Source of the DNA: CAZXNF01 sp050741255
Lineage (GTDB): Bacteria; Pseudomonadota; Gammaproteobacteria; Burkholderiales; SG8-41
Length of the DNA: 15,663 bases
NCBI GenBank assembly: GCA_050741255.1
Contig: JBOIEQ010000103.1
Location: 1-15,663, forward strand
Reading direction: 5' to 3'
Below the pieces are notes generated by a model. The model saw only the letters and a program-made list of their open reading frames with translations, made no database searches and was not told the origin of the DNA. Both the position numbers and the translations under genes were made by a program. Numbering within the stretch: the first letter of the stretch is position 1; every line of letters begins with the position of its first letter. Shown piece after piece: positions 6,054 to 13,252 of this stretch.

Positions 6054-6209
6054 AACGATCGCTCGTTCAACTTCAAAACCAGCTCGCAAGCTGACGATCG
6101 CTCGCTCAAACTCAAAACCAGCTCGCGGGCTGACGATCGCTCGCTCAAACTCAAAACCAGCTCGCGGGCTGACGATCGCTCGCTCAAACTCAAAACCAGC
6201 TCGCAATGG
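6054..6209. repeat. 39-bp tandem repeat array, about four copies
   Basis: Copies lie at 6054-6092, 6093-6131, 6132-6170 and 6171-6209. The two middle copies are identical; the last is identical to them for its first 34 bases; the first differs at six positions. The unit contains ACGATCGCTCG and CAAAACCAGCTCGC. The copy at 6171-6209 includes the last codons and stop of the CobD/CbiB-like gene (ASWF then TGA), so the array looks like tandem duplication of that gene's 3' end into the space before the next gene. There are no spacers between units, so this is not a CRISPR. The unit length, 13 codons, keeps shadow reading frames open across the array. Confidence 0.95.
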
Positions 6210-7095
6210 TCGCCAGGAGGATGAGGAACATCCACATCATCAGCGCGCGCCAGATCAGGCCGACGGCGGCCGGCAGGTCCTGCACGTCGGCCGGCTCGCC
6301 CATGCCGATCTCGGGCTCGCCCGCCGAGCCGCCCAGCTTCACGCCCAGCGCGCCGGCGGCCGCGGTCTGCACGATGCCGTCCGCCGCCTCGCGCCAGCCC
6401 GCGGCCTGCGTGCGCCAGCAGTAGATCGCGTCCTCGAAGTTGCCCACGATCGCGAAGCTGACTGCGGTGGCGCGCGCGGGCAGCCACTCGATCCAGCGAA
6501 AGGCATCGCGCGCGAAGTCGCCGAAGCCCGCGCGTGCGACTTCGGGCGTGGTGACCGCCGTACCCCAGCGCGCGGCCAGCACCGCGGCGATGCGATAGGC
6601 GAGCGCGCCCGCGGCGCCCAGCAACAGGAACCAGACGAGTACGCCGAAGACGTGGCGGTGCGCGCCGCGCAGGCCCTGTTCGATGGTGAGGCGCGCGATG
6701 GCGGGCGGTTCCAGCGCGCCGGTGTCCATGCCGCGCCAGGCGCCCAGCACTTCCCGCGCGCGGTCGTATTCGCCCGCGCGCAGCGCCTTCGCGATGACGG
6801 TGTAGTGGTGGCTGAACTGGCGGAAGCCGAGCGCCAGGTACAGCAGCAGCACGTCCCAGGCCCAGGCGAGCGCACCGTTGACGTGCGCCAGCGCGTAGCG
6901 CACGGCCACCGCCGCCAGGCACACCGGCACCACGGCGAGCAACCACGCCACCATGCCGTGCCGCCGCTCACCGGCGTCGAACTGGTGCTCGAGGGCGGTC
7001 GCGGCCTGGAAGTAGCTGCGGTGCGCGAAGTTGCCGGGCCGCAGCGGCTGGAGTTGTTCCAGCGCGAGCGCCGCGATCAGGGCGAGAAAGATCAT
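6190..7095 (-). CDS. CobD/CbiB (AmpE-like) family membrane protein
   Basis: A 301-aa multi-span membrane protein. Hydrophobic segments lie near 2-13, 48-70, 76-92, 149-176, 209-219 and 281-299. HRHVFGVLVWFLLLGAAGALAYR (from residue 147) and WIEWLPARATA (201-211) correspond to the conserved parts of the CobD/CbiB superfamily, which includes adenosylcobinamide-phosphate synthase of B12 synthesis and the AmpE proteins tied to beta-lactamase regulation. Betaproteobacteria commonly carry such a protein away from cobalamin genes, and no B12 gene is near here, so a B12 role should not be assumed. The start ATG 7093-7095 overlaps the stop of the Gre-family gene in an ATGA, indicating translational coupling. 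Its final codons lie inside the outermost copy of the 39-bp repeat. Confidence 0.88.
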   Translation of the reverse strand: MIFLALIAALALEQLQPLRPGNFAHRSYFQAATALEHQFDAGERRHGMVAWLLAVVPVCLAAVAVRYALAHVNGALAWAWDVLLLYLALGFRQFSHHYTVIAKALRAGEYDRAREVLGAWRGMDTGALEPPAIARLTIEQGLRGAHRHVFGVLVWFLLLGAAGALAYRIAAVLAARWGTAVTTPEVARAGFGDFARDAFRWIEWLPARATAVSFAIVGNFEDAIYCWRTQAAGWREAADGIVQTAAAGALGVKLGGSAGEPEIGMGEPADVQDLPAAVGLIWRALMMWMFLILLATIASWF

Positions 7096-7595
7096 GCGTA
7101 GCGGATATCCACGACCTCGATCTCGAGGGCGCTGTCGGGGCGCTTCCACACGGCCGTGTCGCCGTGCCTGAGCCCGATCAGGAGCTTCGCCAGCGGCGTC
7201 GCCCAACTGATGCGGCCGGCCGCCACATCGGCCTCATCGTCACCGACGATCGCGAACGTATGCTGCCGCCCCGCCTCGTCGCGCACGGTGACCGTGGCGC
7301 CAAAGCGGACTTCGTCCTTCGGTTGTTCCGCCGGCTCCACGACGACGGCACGGTCGATCTGGGCGGCCACGTAGCGCGCGTCGCGCTCGGCCTCCAGCCG
7401 GTGGCCGCGGGCGAGCGGGTCGTCGTCGCCCACCACTTTCAGACGCTCGCGGGCCGCGGTCAGGGCGTGCAGGCGCGCACGCAACTGCGCGAGCCCGCCG
7501 GGGGTCACGTAGTTGGGATGGTCCGCGAGCGGGCGCTCGGGCAGCGCTTCGCTGGCGGCGGACTCGTCCGATTCCTTGACGAAGGCGCGGCTCAT
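7092..7595 (-). CDS. GreA/GreB family transcription factor, variant tip
   Basis: A 167-aa protein of the secondary-channel RNA polymerase factor family. NYVTPGGLAQLRARL (28-42) opens the N-terminal coiled coil as in GreB, and the C-terminal FKBP-like domain (about 95-167) is recognisable from ISWATPLAKLLIGLRHGD (129-146) and the final EIEVVDIRY. In GreA/GreB the coiled-coil tip carries acidic residues in a conserved (S/K)ENAEY context that drive transcript cleavage. Here the region reads VVGDDDPLARGHRLEAERDARY (acidic residues 57-59), so acidic side chains are present but the ENAEY motif is not. It may be a cleavage-deficient or regulatory member. No good Shine-Dalgarno is seen; TATAAC (complement of 7625-7630) is a possible -10. 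It overlaps the next gene by 4 nt. Confidence 0.85.
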   Translation of the reverse strand: MSRAFVKESDESAASEALPERPLADHPNYVTPGGLAQLRARLHALTAARERLKVVGDDDPLARGHRLEAERDARYVAAQIDRAVVVEPAEQPKDEVRFGATVTVRDEAGRQHTFAIVGDDEADVAAGRISWATPLAKLLIGLRHGDTAVWKRPDSALEIEVVDIRYA

Positions 7596-7647
7596 GTTTG
7601 GTCTGACAGTCTTGAACGGAAAAAGTTATATCACGCGTGGCCGAAAG

Positions 7648-7747
7648 CGGGATTCGGGATTGGGGATTGGGGATTGGGGATTGGAAACCCAGCGCAACGC
7701 GCGCCGCCTTTGACTTCGAATCCCCAATCTCTAATCTCCAATCCCGG
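7648..7747. repeat. Heptamer-array hairpin (element B)
   Basis: The left arm is five 7-mers, GGGATTC then four GGGATTG (7649-7683); the right arm is four 7-mers of the form CNAATCY (7717-7744) plus CGG. About 25 of 30 positions pair. The 32-nt loop (7685-7716) contains AAACC, GCGC, GCGC and GCCTTT in the same order and similar spacing as element A at 794-889. It occupies most of the 160-bp gap between the patatin-like gene and the Gre-family gene. The T-rich stretch TCTTTTCTTTATT follows the right arm on the plus strand, which is the wrong side for the minus-strand genes. The rest of the gap (7596-7647) holds only the putative -10 noted for the Gre gene. Confidence 0.85.
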
Positions 7748-7755
7748 TCTTTTCT

Positions 7756-8949
7756 TTATTCGCGGAAGCCGAGAAACTTCTCGAGGTCGTCCCGCTGCGC
7801 CATGGTGTCCGCATAGCCGAGGCGAATCAGCGCGCGGCAGAACGGCCGCTCGAAGAGCAGATAGGACAGCAGGATGGAGCCGCTCTTGCGCAGGCCGCCG
7901 ACCGAGGCGAGCAGCAGCCGAATCGTGCGCGGCAGCGCGTCGGCGTATTCCTGGGCGATCTCCTCCAGCGGGCGCGACGGCGCGATCAGCCGGAAGTCCA
8001 CTTCGCGCAGCTCGGTGGCACCGCCCGTGCGCGCGGCGGCGGGCAACAGGCGCACCGTGCGGTTGATGCGCTGCAGGCGCTCGAGGTCAACTTCCAGGCT
8101 GTCGAGGAAAATGCTGTTCATGCAGTGGCCCGCGATCTGCGCGAGCGACGGATTGGCCCGCGTCTTCACGCGCTCGGTGCCGTCTCGCAACTGGCGGCCC
8201 ACGCCGATGATGAGCAGCCGGTCGGCGCCGAGGTGCAACGCAGGGCTCACCGGCGCGATCTGCCGCATGGACCCGTCGCCGAAGAATTCGCGGTTGATGC
8301 GCACCGGCGGAAAGATGAAGGGCAGCGCGCTGGAGGCCAGCAGGTGGTCGACCATGATGGGCATCGCCATGCCGATGCGCCGCGCGCGCTTCCACGGCTC
8401 GCACTCGGGCGCGCCCTGGAAAAACGTCACCGATTGTCCGGAGGTATAGCCGGAGCAGGTGACCGACACGGCGACGAGGTCGCCGGCGGCGATCGCCGGC
8501 GCGATGCCCGAAAAGTCGAGGCGGTGGCGCAGCAGGTGCTCGAGCGGCCCGTTGTCGAGCAGCGATACCGCGCCGCCCAGCCCGCGCCCGCCGGTCAGCG
8601 CGGACAGCACCCAGCGCAGGCTGTTGCCGTAGGCGCCCAGCACGTCGGCGCGGTACACCCGTTCGCAATGGAAATTGCGCCACACCGTCATCAGCTGGTG
8701 CACGCCGCTGCGGAAATCCGCGGCATTTGCCGCCAGCACCGCGGCGTTGATGGCGCCCGCGGAAGTGCCGCTGATGATGGGGAAGGGATTGCGGACGCCG
8801 CTGGCGGACGTCGGGTCCTTCGGCAGGAGGTCGGAAACCGCGCGCAGCACACCGATCTGGTACGCCGCGCGCGCGCCGCCGCCGGTCAGCACCAGTCCGA
8901 CCCTGGGCCGCGCCCCTGTCGTGCTGCGCCCTTCGTTGTCGTCGCTCAT
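7756..8949 (-). CDS. Patatin-like phospholipase
   Basis: A 397-aa protein with a patatin domain at about residues 16-240. The oxyanion loop GGGARAAYQ (23-31), the nucleophile motif GTSAG (61-65, Ser63) and the catalytic aspartate in DGS (225-227) are all present, so a Ser-Asp dyad lipid acyl hydrolase is expected. PFIFPPVRI (210-218) before the DGS motif is typical of bacterial members. The last 150 residues form an extension found in bacterial patatins of this size and have no clear motif. No signal peptide is visible, so it is probably cytoplasmic or peripherally membrane-bound. The start ATG 8947-8949 has a GGGGG-rich stretch upstream. It follows the Nudix gene by 68 bp on the same strand and may be cotranscribed. 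The physiological substrate is unknown. Confidence 0.94.
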   Translation of the reverse strand: MSDDNEGRSTTGARPRVGLVLTGGGARAAYQIGVLRAVSDLLPKDPTSASGVRNPFPIISGTSAGAINAAVLAANAADFRSGVHQLMTVWRNFHCERVYRADVLGAYGNSLRWVLSALTGGRGLGGAVSLLDNGPLEHLLRHRLDFSGIAPAIAAGDLVAVSVTCSGYTSGQSVTFFQGAPECEPWKRARRIGMAMPIMVDHLLASSALPFIFPPVRINREFFGDGSMRQIAPVSPALHLGADRLLIIGVGRQLRDGTERVKTRANPSLAQIAGHCMNSIFLDSLEVDLERLQRINRTVRLLPAAARTGGATELREVDFRLIAPSRPLEEIAQEYADALPRTIRLLLASVGGLRKSGSILLSYLLFERPFCRALIRLGYADTMAQRDDLEKFLGFRE

Positions 8950-9017
8950 CCCCGCCCCCTGCGGCTATGGTGCCACAGCGCTGCGTGGCGCGGCGCGAAG
9001 CCGGCGAGGAAGCCGCT

Positions 9018-9635
9018 CTAGCCGTGCCCGAGCTGGCGCGCGAGCGAGAGCAGCATGCCCGCCGTCGCGCCCCAGATGTAGCGGCCTTCGTACGGAATCG
9101 CCACGTAATGCCGGTGCCGGCCGTTGAACTCGAACTCGCGGCGGTGCACGCGCGCGGGGTCCAGCAGCGCCGCGAGCGGCGCTTCGAAAGCCGCGGCGAC
9201 CTCAAAGGGGTCGAGCGTGAGCGTGGCGAGGTCCAGCGGCGGTTCGATCCAGCCGACCACCGGCGTCACGCGGAAGCCCGAGGGGATGTCGTAGTCGGGC
9301 AGACTGCCCAGCACCGTCACGCGCGAGGGCGCGAGGCCGACTTCCTCTTCCGCCTCGCGCAGTGCGGTGGCGATACGATCCGCGTCACTCGCATCCACGC
9401 GGCCGCCGGGAAAGCTGACCTGGCTCGGATGATGGTTGAGGTGCGCCGTGCGCTGCGTGAGCAGCACATGCACGCCGTCGGGGCGGTTCACCAGCGGCAC
9501 CAGCACCGCGGCCGGCGTGACCCGCGCCCCGGGCGCGAGGCGCACGGCGTGCGGTTCGCGAAGCGCCTCGGATGGCGGCGCCGCAAGGCGTGCGGCAATG
9601 GCATCGCGGGAAAAAAGTCTGCGGGTGTCCGGCAT
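9018..9635 (-). CDS. Nudix hydrolase, CoA pyrophosphatase type (NudL-like)
   Basis: A 205-aa Nudix enzyme expected to split coenzyme A or acyl-CoA into 3',5'-ADP and phosphopantetheine. Two signatures overlap: the CoA pyrophosphatase motif LLTQRTAHLNHHPSQVSFPGG (starting at residue 58) and the Nudix box GGRVDASDADRIATAL (77-92) followed by REAEEEVGL (93-101), which carries the metal-binding glutamates. The position normally E in the Nudix box is D here, usual in this subfamily as I recall. Length is close to E. coli NudL. It is the first gene of the minus-strand run and is divergent from the MFS gene across 44 bp. TACAAT (complement of 9642-9647) lies so close to the ATG that, if used as a -10, the mRNA would be nearly leaderless. 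Confidence 0.94.
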   Translation of the reverse strand: MPDTRRLFSRDAIAARLAAPPSEALREPHAVRLAPGARVTPAAVLVPLVNRPDGVHVLLTQRTAHLNHHPSQVSFPGGRVDASDADRIATALREAEEEVGLAPSRVTVLGSLPDYDIPSGFRVTPVVGWIEPPLDLATLTLDPFEVAAAFEAPLAALLDPARVHRREFEFNGRHRHYVAIPYEGRYIWGATAGMLLSLARQLGHG

Positions 9636-9679
9636 GGCCGTATTGTACTGGCCCGGCGCGGCTACACTCAGGGGCTGCC

Positions 9680-10834
9680 ATGCATCTGCCCCTGCTACTG
9701 CTCAGCGCGGCCGGCTTTGCCGCCGCCGCCGCCGTCCGCATCACCGATCCCGTCCTGCCGCAGATCGCCGACGCGTTCACGACCACCGTCGGCGGCGCGG
9801 CGATCACCGTCACGACCTTCACCCTCGGCTACGGCTTCGCGCAGCTCGCCTACGGACCCCTCGCGGACCGCATCGGCAAGTTGCGCGTGATGGCGTTCGC
9901 GCTGCTCGTCTCGGCGCTGCTGGCAGCGGCCTGTGCGTGGGCGCCGACGCTGTCCGTGCTCGCCGGCCTGCGGCTGCTGGCGGGCGCCGCCGGCGCCGCA
10001 GCCATTCCCCTGTCGATGGCCTATATCGCGGACGCCACGCCGTACGCCACGCGGCAGACGACGATGGGGCGCTTCATGTCAGCCGTCATGCTCGGCAATA
10101 TCCTGTCCGTGGTGGTGGGCGGCGCGATCGGCGACTGGCTGGGCTGGCGGGCCATCTTCGGCACGCTCGCCGCCGTGCAGTGCGTCATCGCGGTCGGCCT
10201 GCTGCGCGCGGTGCGCGGCGAGCCGGTCGCGCACGCGCAGCCGCCGTCCTGGCGCACCTATGCGGAGCTCGCGAAACGCCGCTACGCGCAGCGCGTGCTG
10301 GGCGCGGCCATCGTCGAAGGCGCCATGCTCATCGGCGCGCTGCCCTTTCTCGGCGCGCTGCTGAAGGCCCGCTTCGATCTCAGCTATCTGGTCATCGGGC
10401 TGATCCTCGCCGGCATCGCGGTCGGCAGCCTGTTCTTCACCCTCTCGGTGCGCGTGCTCCTGCGGCGGCTGGGCGAGCGGCGGCTGCTCGCCGGCGGCGG
10501 CCTGCTGTGCGGCGCCGGCTTCCTCGCCGCCATCGTCATCCCCCACTGGACGCTCAGCATTCCGGTGATGCTGGCGATCGGTTTCGGCTTCTTCATGCTG
10601 CACAACACGATGCAGGCCCTGGCGTCCGAAATCGCGCCCACCAGTCGCGCCACCAGCCTGACGCTGTTCGTGTTCTGCATTTTCATCGGGCAGGGCATCG
10701 GCGCCTTCATCCTCGGCGCCCTCATCGATCACCGGGGCTACGCTACGGCCTTCGGCACGGCAGCGGCCATCGTCGTTGCCCTCGGCTTCTGGCTGGCCCG
10801 CAACGTGGCGGGCCAGCGCAAGTCAGCGCCCTGA
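9680..10834 (+). CDS. MFS transporter (drug:H+ antiporter-like)
   Basis: A 384-aa inner-membrane protein with about twelve hydrophobic segments and the major facilitator motif A, GPLADRIGK, at 59-67 between segments 2 and 3, with the charged pattern usual for the DHA1 group. ITDPVLPQIADAF (21-33) after the first segment is typical of single-component efflux pumps. The substrate cannot be inferred. The start ATG at 9680 is preferred because AGGGG lies about six bases upstream and the first membrane segment begins at once; an in-frame ATG 36 codons earlier overlaps the Nudix gene and adds non-hydrophobic residues. The stop is followed within 10 bp by a hairpin shared with the opposite small gene. 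Confidence 0.92.
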   Translation: MHLPLLLLSAAGFAAAAAVRITDPVLPQIADAFTTTVGGAAITVTTFTLGYGFAQLAYGPLADRIGKLRVMAFALLVSALLAAACAWAPTLSVLAGLRLLAGAAGAAAIPLSMAYIADATPYATRQTTMGRFMSAVMLGNILSVVVGGAIGDWLGWRAIFGTLAAVQCVIAVGLLRAVRGEPVAHAQPPSWRTYAELAKRRYAQRVLGAAIVEGAMLIGALPFLGALLKARFDLSYLVIGLILAGIAVGSLFFTLSVRVLLRRLGERRLLAGGGLLCGAGFLAAIVIPHWTLSIPVMLAIGFGFFMLHNTMQALASEIAPTSRATSLTLFVFCIFIGQGIGAFILGALIDHRGYATAFGTAAAIVVALGFWLARNVAGQRKSAP

Positions 10835-10865
10835 AAAAGAAACGGCGCGGGAGTAACCCGCGCCG
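10834..10865 (-). terminator. Rho-independent terminator of the 36-aa protein gene
   Basis: CGGCGCGGG (10843-10851) and CCCGCGCCG (10857-10865) form a perfect 9-bp stem with a 5-nt loop. On the minus strand the stem is followed by TTTCTTTTT (complement of 10834-10842), the normal U tract. It lies 30 bp after the stop of the small gene. On the plus strand no T tract follows, so it would stop MFS transcripts poorly, though the hairpin could protect their 3' ends. Confidence 0.85.
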
Positions 10866-10894
10866 CCAGTCCTTGCTGCGCCCGTGGCCGCTGC

Positions 10895-11005
10895 CTACTT
10901 CGCGCCGCCGTCGCCGTCCTTCTTCTTGTTTGCCGCGCGGTACACGAGTACCGCAATGATCACGATGACGACGATGCTGCCGATGGCCAGTTGAAAAGGA
11001 TCCAT
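10895..11005 (-). CDS. Small single-span membrane protein, 36 aa
   Basis: The gene reads from ATG 11003-11005 to TAG 10895-10897. The product starts MDPFQLAIGSIVVIVIIAVL, has one hydrophobic span (about residues 6-22), then YRAANKKKD and a Gly/Asp-rich tail. Three lysines after the span predict the C-terminus in the cytoplasm. GGGGAG (complement of 11013-11018) lies seven bases before the ATG. It also has a perfect TATAAT upstream and an intrinsic terminator downstream, so a complete monocistronic unit is visible. Size and layout recall small membrane regulators that bind transporters or oxidases, but I do not recognise the family and make no functional claim. Confidence 0.8.
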   Translation of the reverse strand: MDPFQLAIGSIVVIVIIAVLVYRAANKKKDGDGGAK

Positions 11006-11027
11006 GTCCGCACTCCCCTAGTCCGTG

Positions 11028-11042
11028 AATGACAGGGTCATT
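11028..11042. promoter_or_regulatory. Palindrome overlapping the small gene's promoter (possible operator)
   Basis: AATGAC-agg-GTCATT is a perfect 6-bp inverted repeat with a 3-bp centre. It overlaps the downstream part of the TATAAT box and the likely transcription start, where a repressor would be effective. It could instead form a short hairpin at the RNA 5' end. Confidence 0.4.
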
Positions 11043-11068
11043 ATAGCGAAGCGAGATGACATCCCCGC
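11040..11068 (-). promoter_or_regulatory. Promoter of the 36-aa protein gene
   Basis: A consensus TATAAT (complement of 11040-11045) lies 34 bp before the ATG. The -35 position at 17-bp spacing reads GCGGGG (complement of 11063-11068), which is unlike TTGACA. The identical GCGGGG-N17-TATAAT arrangement occurs before maeB. Confidence 0.65.
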
Positions 11069-11074
11069 GCGCGT

Positions 11075-11782
11075 TCACCACGGGATGGGTTGGCGATCGC
11101 GGAAGAACCCGCCCGTCGGGCCGCCGGCGGGCAAGGTCGCCAGCCACACCGCCGTATCGGCACCCTGCGCCACCGTGCGCGAGGCCTGCGGACCACCCAT
11201 GTCGGTCTTCACCCAGCCGGGGCAAGCGGAGTTGACGAGGATGTCGCTGCCGCGCGCCTCCGCGGCCGCGACGCGCGTCACGGCATTGAGCGCGGTTTTC
11301 GAGAGCCGGTAGCCGATCGATCCGGTGGACATGTCCGACAACTGGCCCAGGCCGCTCGACAGGTTGACGATGCGGCCGTACTTCCGCTGCTGCATCAAGG
11401 GCAGCAGCGCCTGGATCAGCAGCAGCGGCGCGAGCGTATTGGTTTCGAACGCCGCGCGCACCGTGGCGGGCGAAGTATCGGCGAGCCGCGAGCCGCGCGG
11501 GTCGGGCAGGATGCCGGCATTGTTGACCAGCACGTCGCAGCGGCCATGAGCCTGTTTCAGCCAGGCCGCGAACGCCACGATGCTTTGCTCGTCCGCAACA
11601 TCGAGCCGGTGAAAATCGAGGTTGAGCTTCTCGCTGCGGAGGGCTTCAGCGGCAGCTTCGCCTTTCGCCGGATCCCGCGCGGTCAGCACGACATGGAAGC
11701 CCGCCTTGCCGAGCTGACGGGCGATCTCGAAGCCGATGCCGCGGTTGGCGCCGGTGACGACGGCGATGCGCTTGTCACCCAC
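11075..11782 (-). CDS. SDR family oxidoreductase, carbonyl reductase-like
   Basis: A 235-aa classical short-chain dehydrogenase/reductase with a Rossmann fold. The cofactor motif TGANRGIG is at 10-17, NNAG at 87-90, the catalytic serine at 142-143, and YRLSK at 158-162 gives Tyr158 and Lys162; N115 completes the tetrad. An arginine after the second strand (TARD, 34-37) suggests NADP preference. The C-terminus GGFFRDRQPIPW resembles the carbonyl reductase (CBR1-like) branch, so a carbonyl substrate with NADPH is likely, identity unknown. The start is GTG 11780-11782, nine bases after the fumC stop, with MGDKRIAVVTGANRG in the expected position. It is the last gene of the maeB-fumC run. Confidence 0.93.
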   Translation of the reverse strand: MGDKRIAVVTGANRGIGFEIARQLGKAGFHVVLTARDPAKGEAAAEALRSEKLNLDFHRLDVADEQSIVAFAAWLKQAHGRCDVLVNNAGILPDPRGSRLADTSPATVRAAFETNTLAPLLLIQALLPLMQQRKYGRIVNLSSGLGQLSDMSTGSIGYRLSKTALNAVTRVAAAEARGSDILVNSACPGWVKTDMGGPQASRTVAQGADTAVWLATLPAGGPTGGFFRDRQPIPW

Positions 11783-11791
11783 GGCGCCCGG

Positions 11792-13248
<1,457 letters not shown>

Positions 13249-13252
<4 letters not shown>

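Noticed and set aside
6054..6209. CRISPR array
   Set aside because: The 39-bp units are directly adjacent with no spacers, and one copy contains the end of a coding gene.
5395..7101. 568-codon plus-strand open frame that includes repeated peptide units over the 39-bp array
   Set aside because: The repeats are in frame only because 39 is a multiple of three. The rest is antisense to two supported minus-strand genes and has biased composition.
6190..7206. Longer start for the CobD/CbiB-like protein (at 7206)
   Set aside because: The extra N-terminal residues overlap the Gre-family gene's conserved C-terminus, while ATG 7095 gives an ATGA overlap and begins directly with the first membrane segment.
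7648..7760. Element B as terminator of the patatin-like gene
   Set aside because: The T-rich stretch follows the hairpin on the plus strand, whereas the gene is on the minus strand, and no plus-strand gene leads into it.
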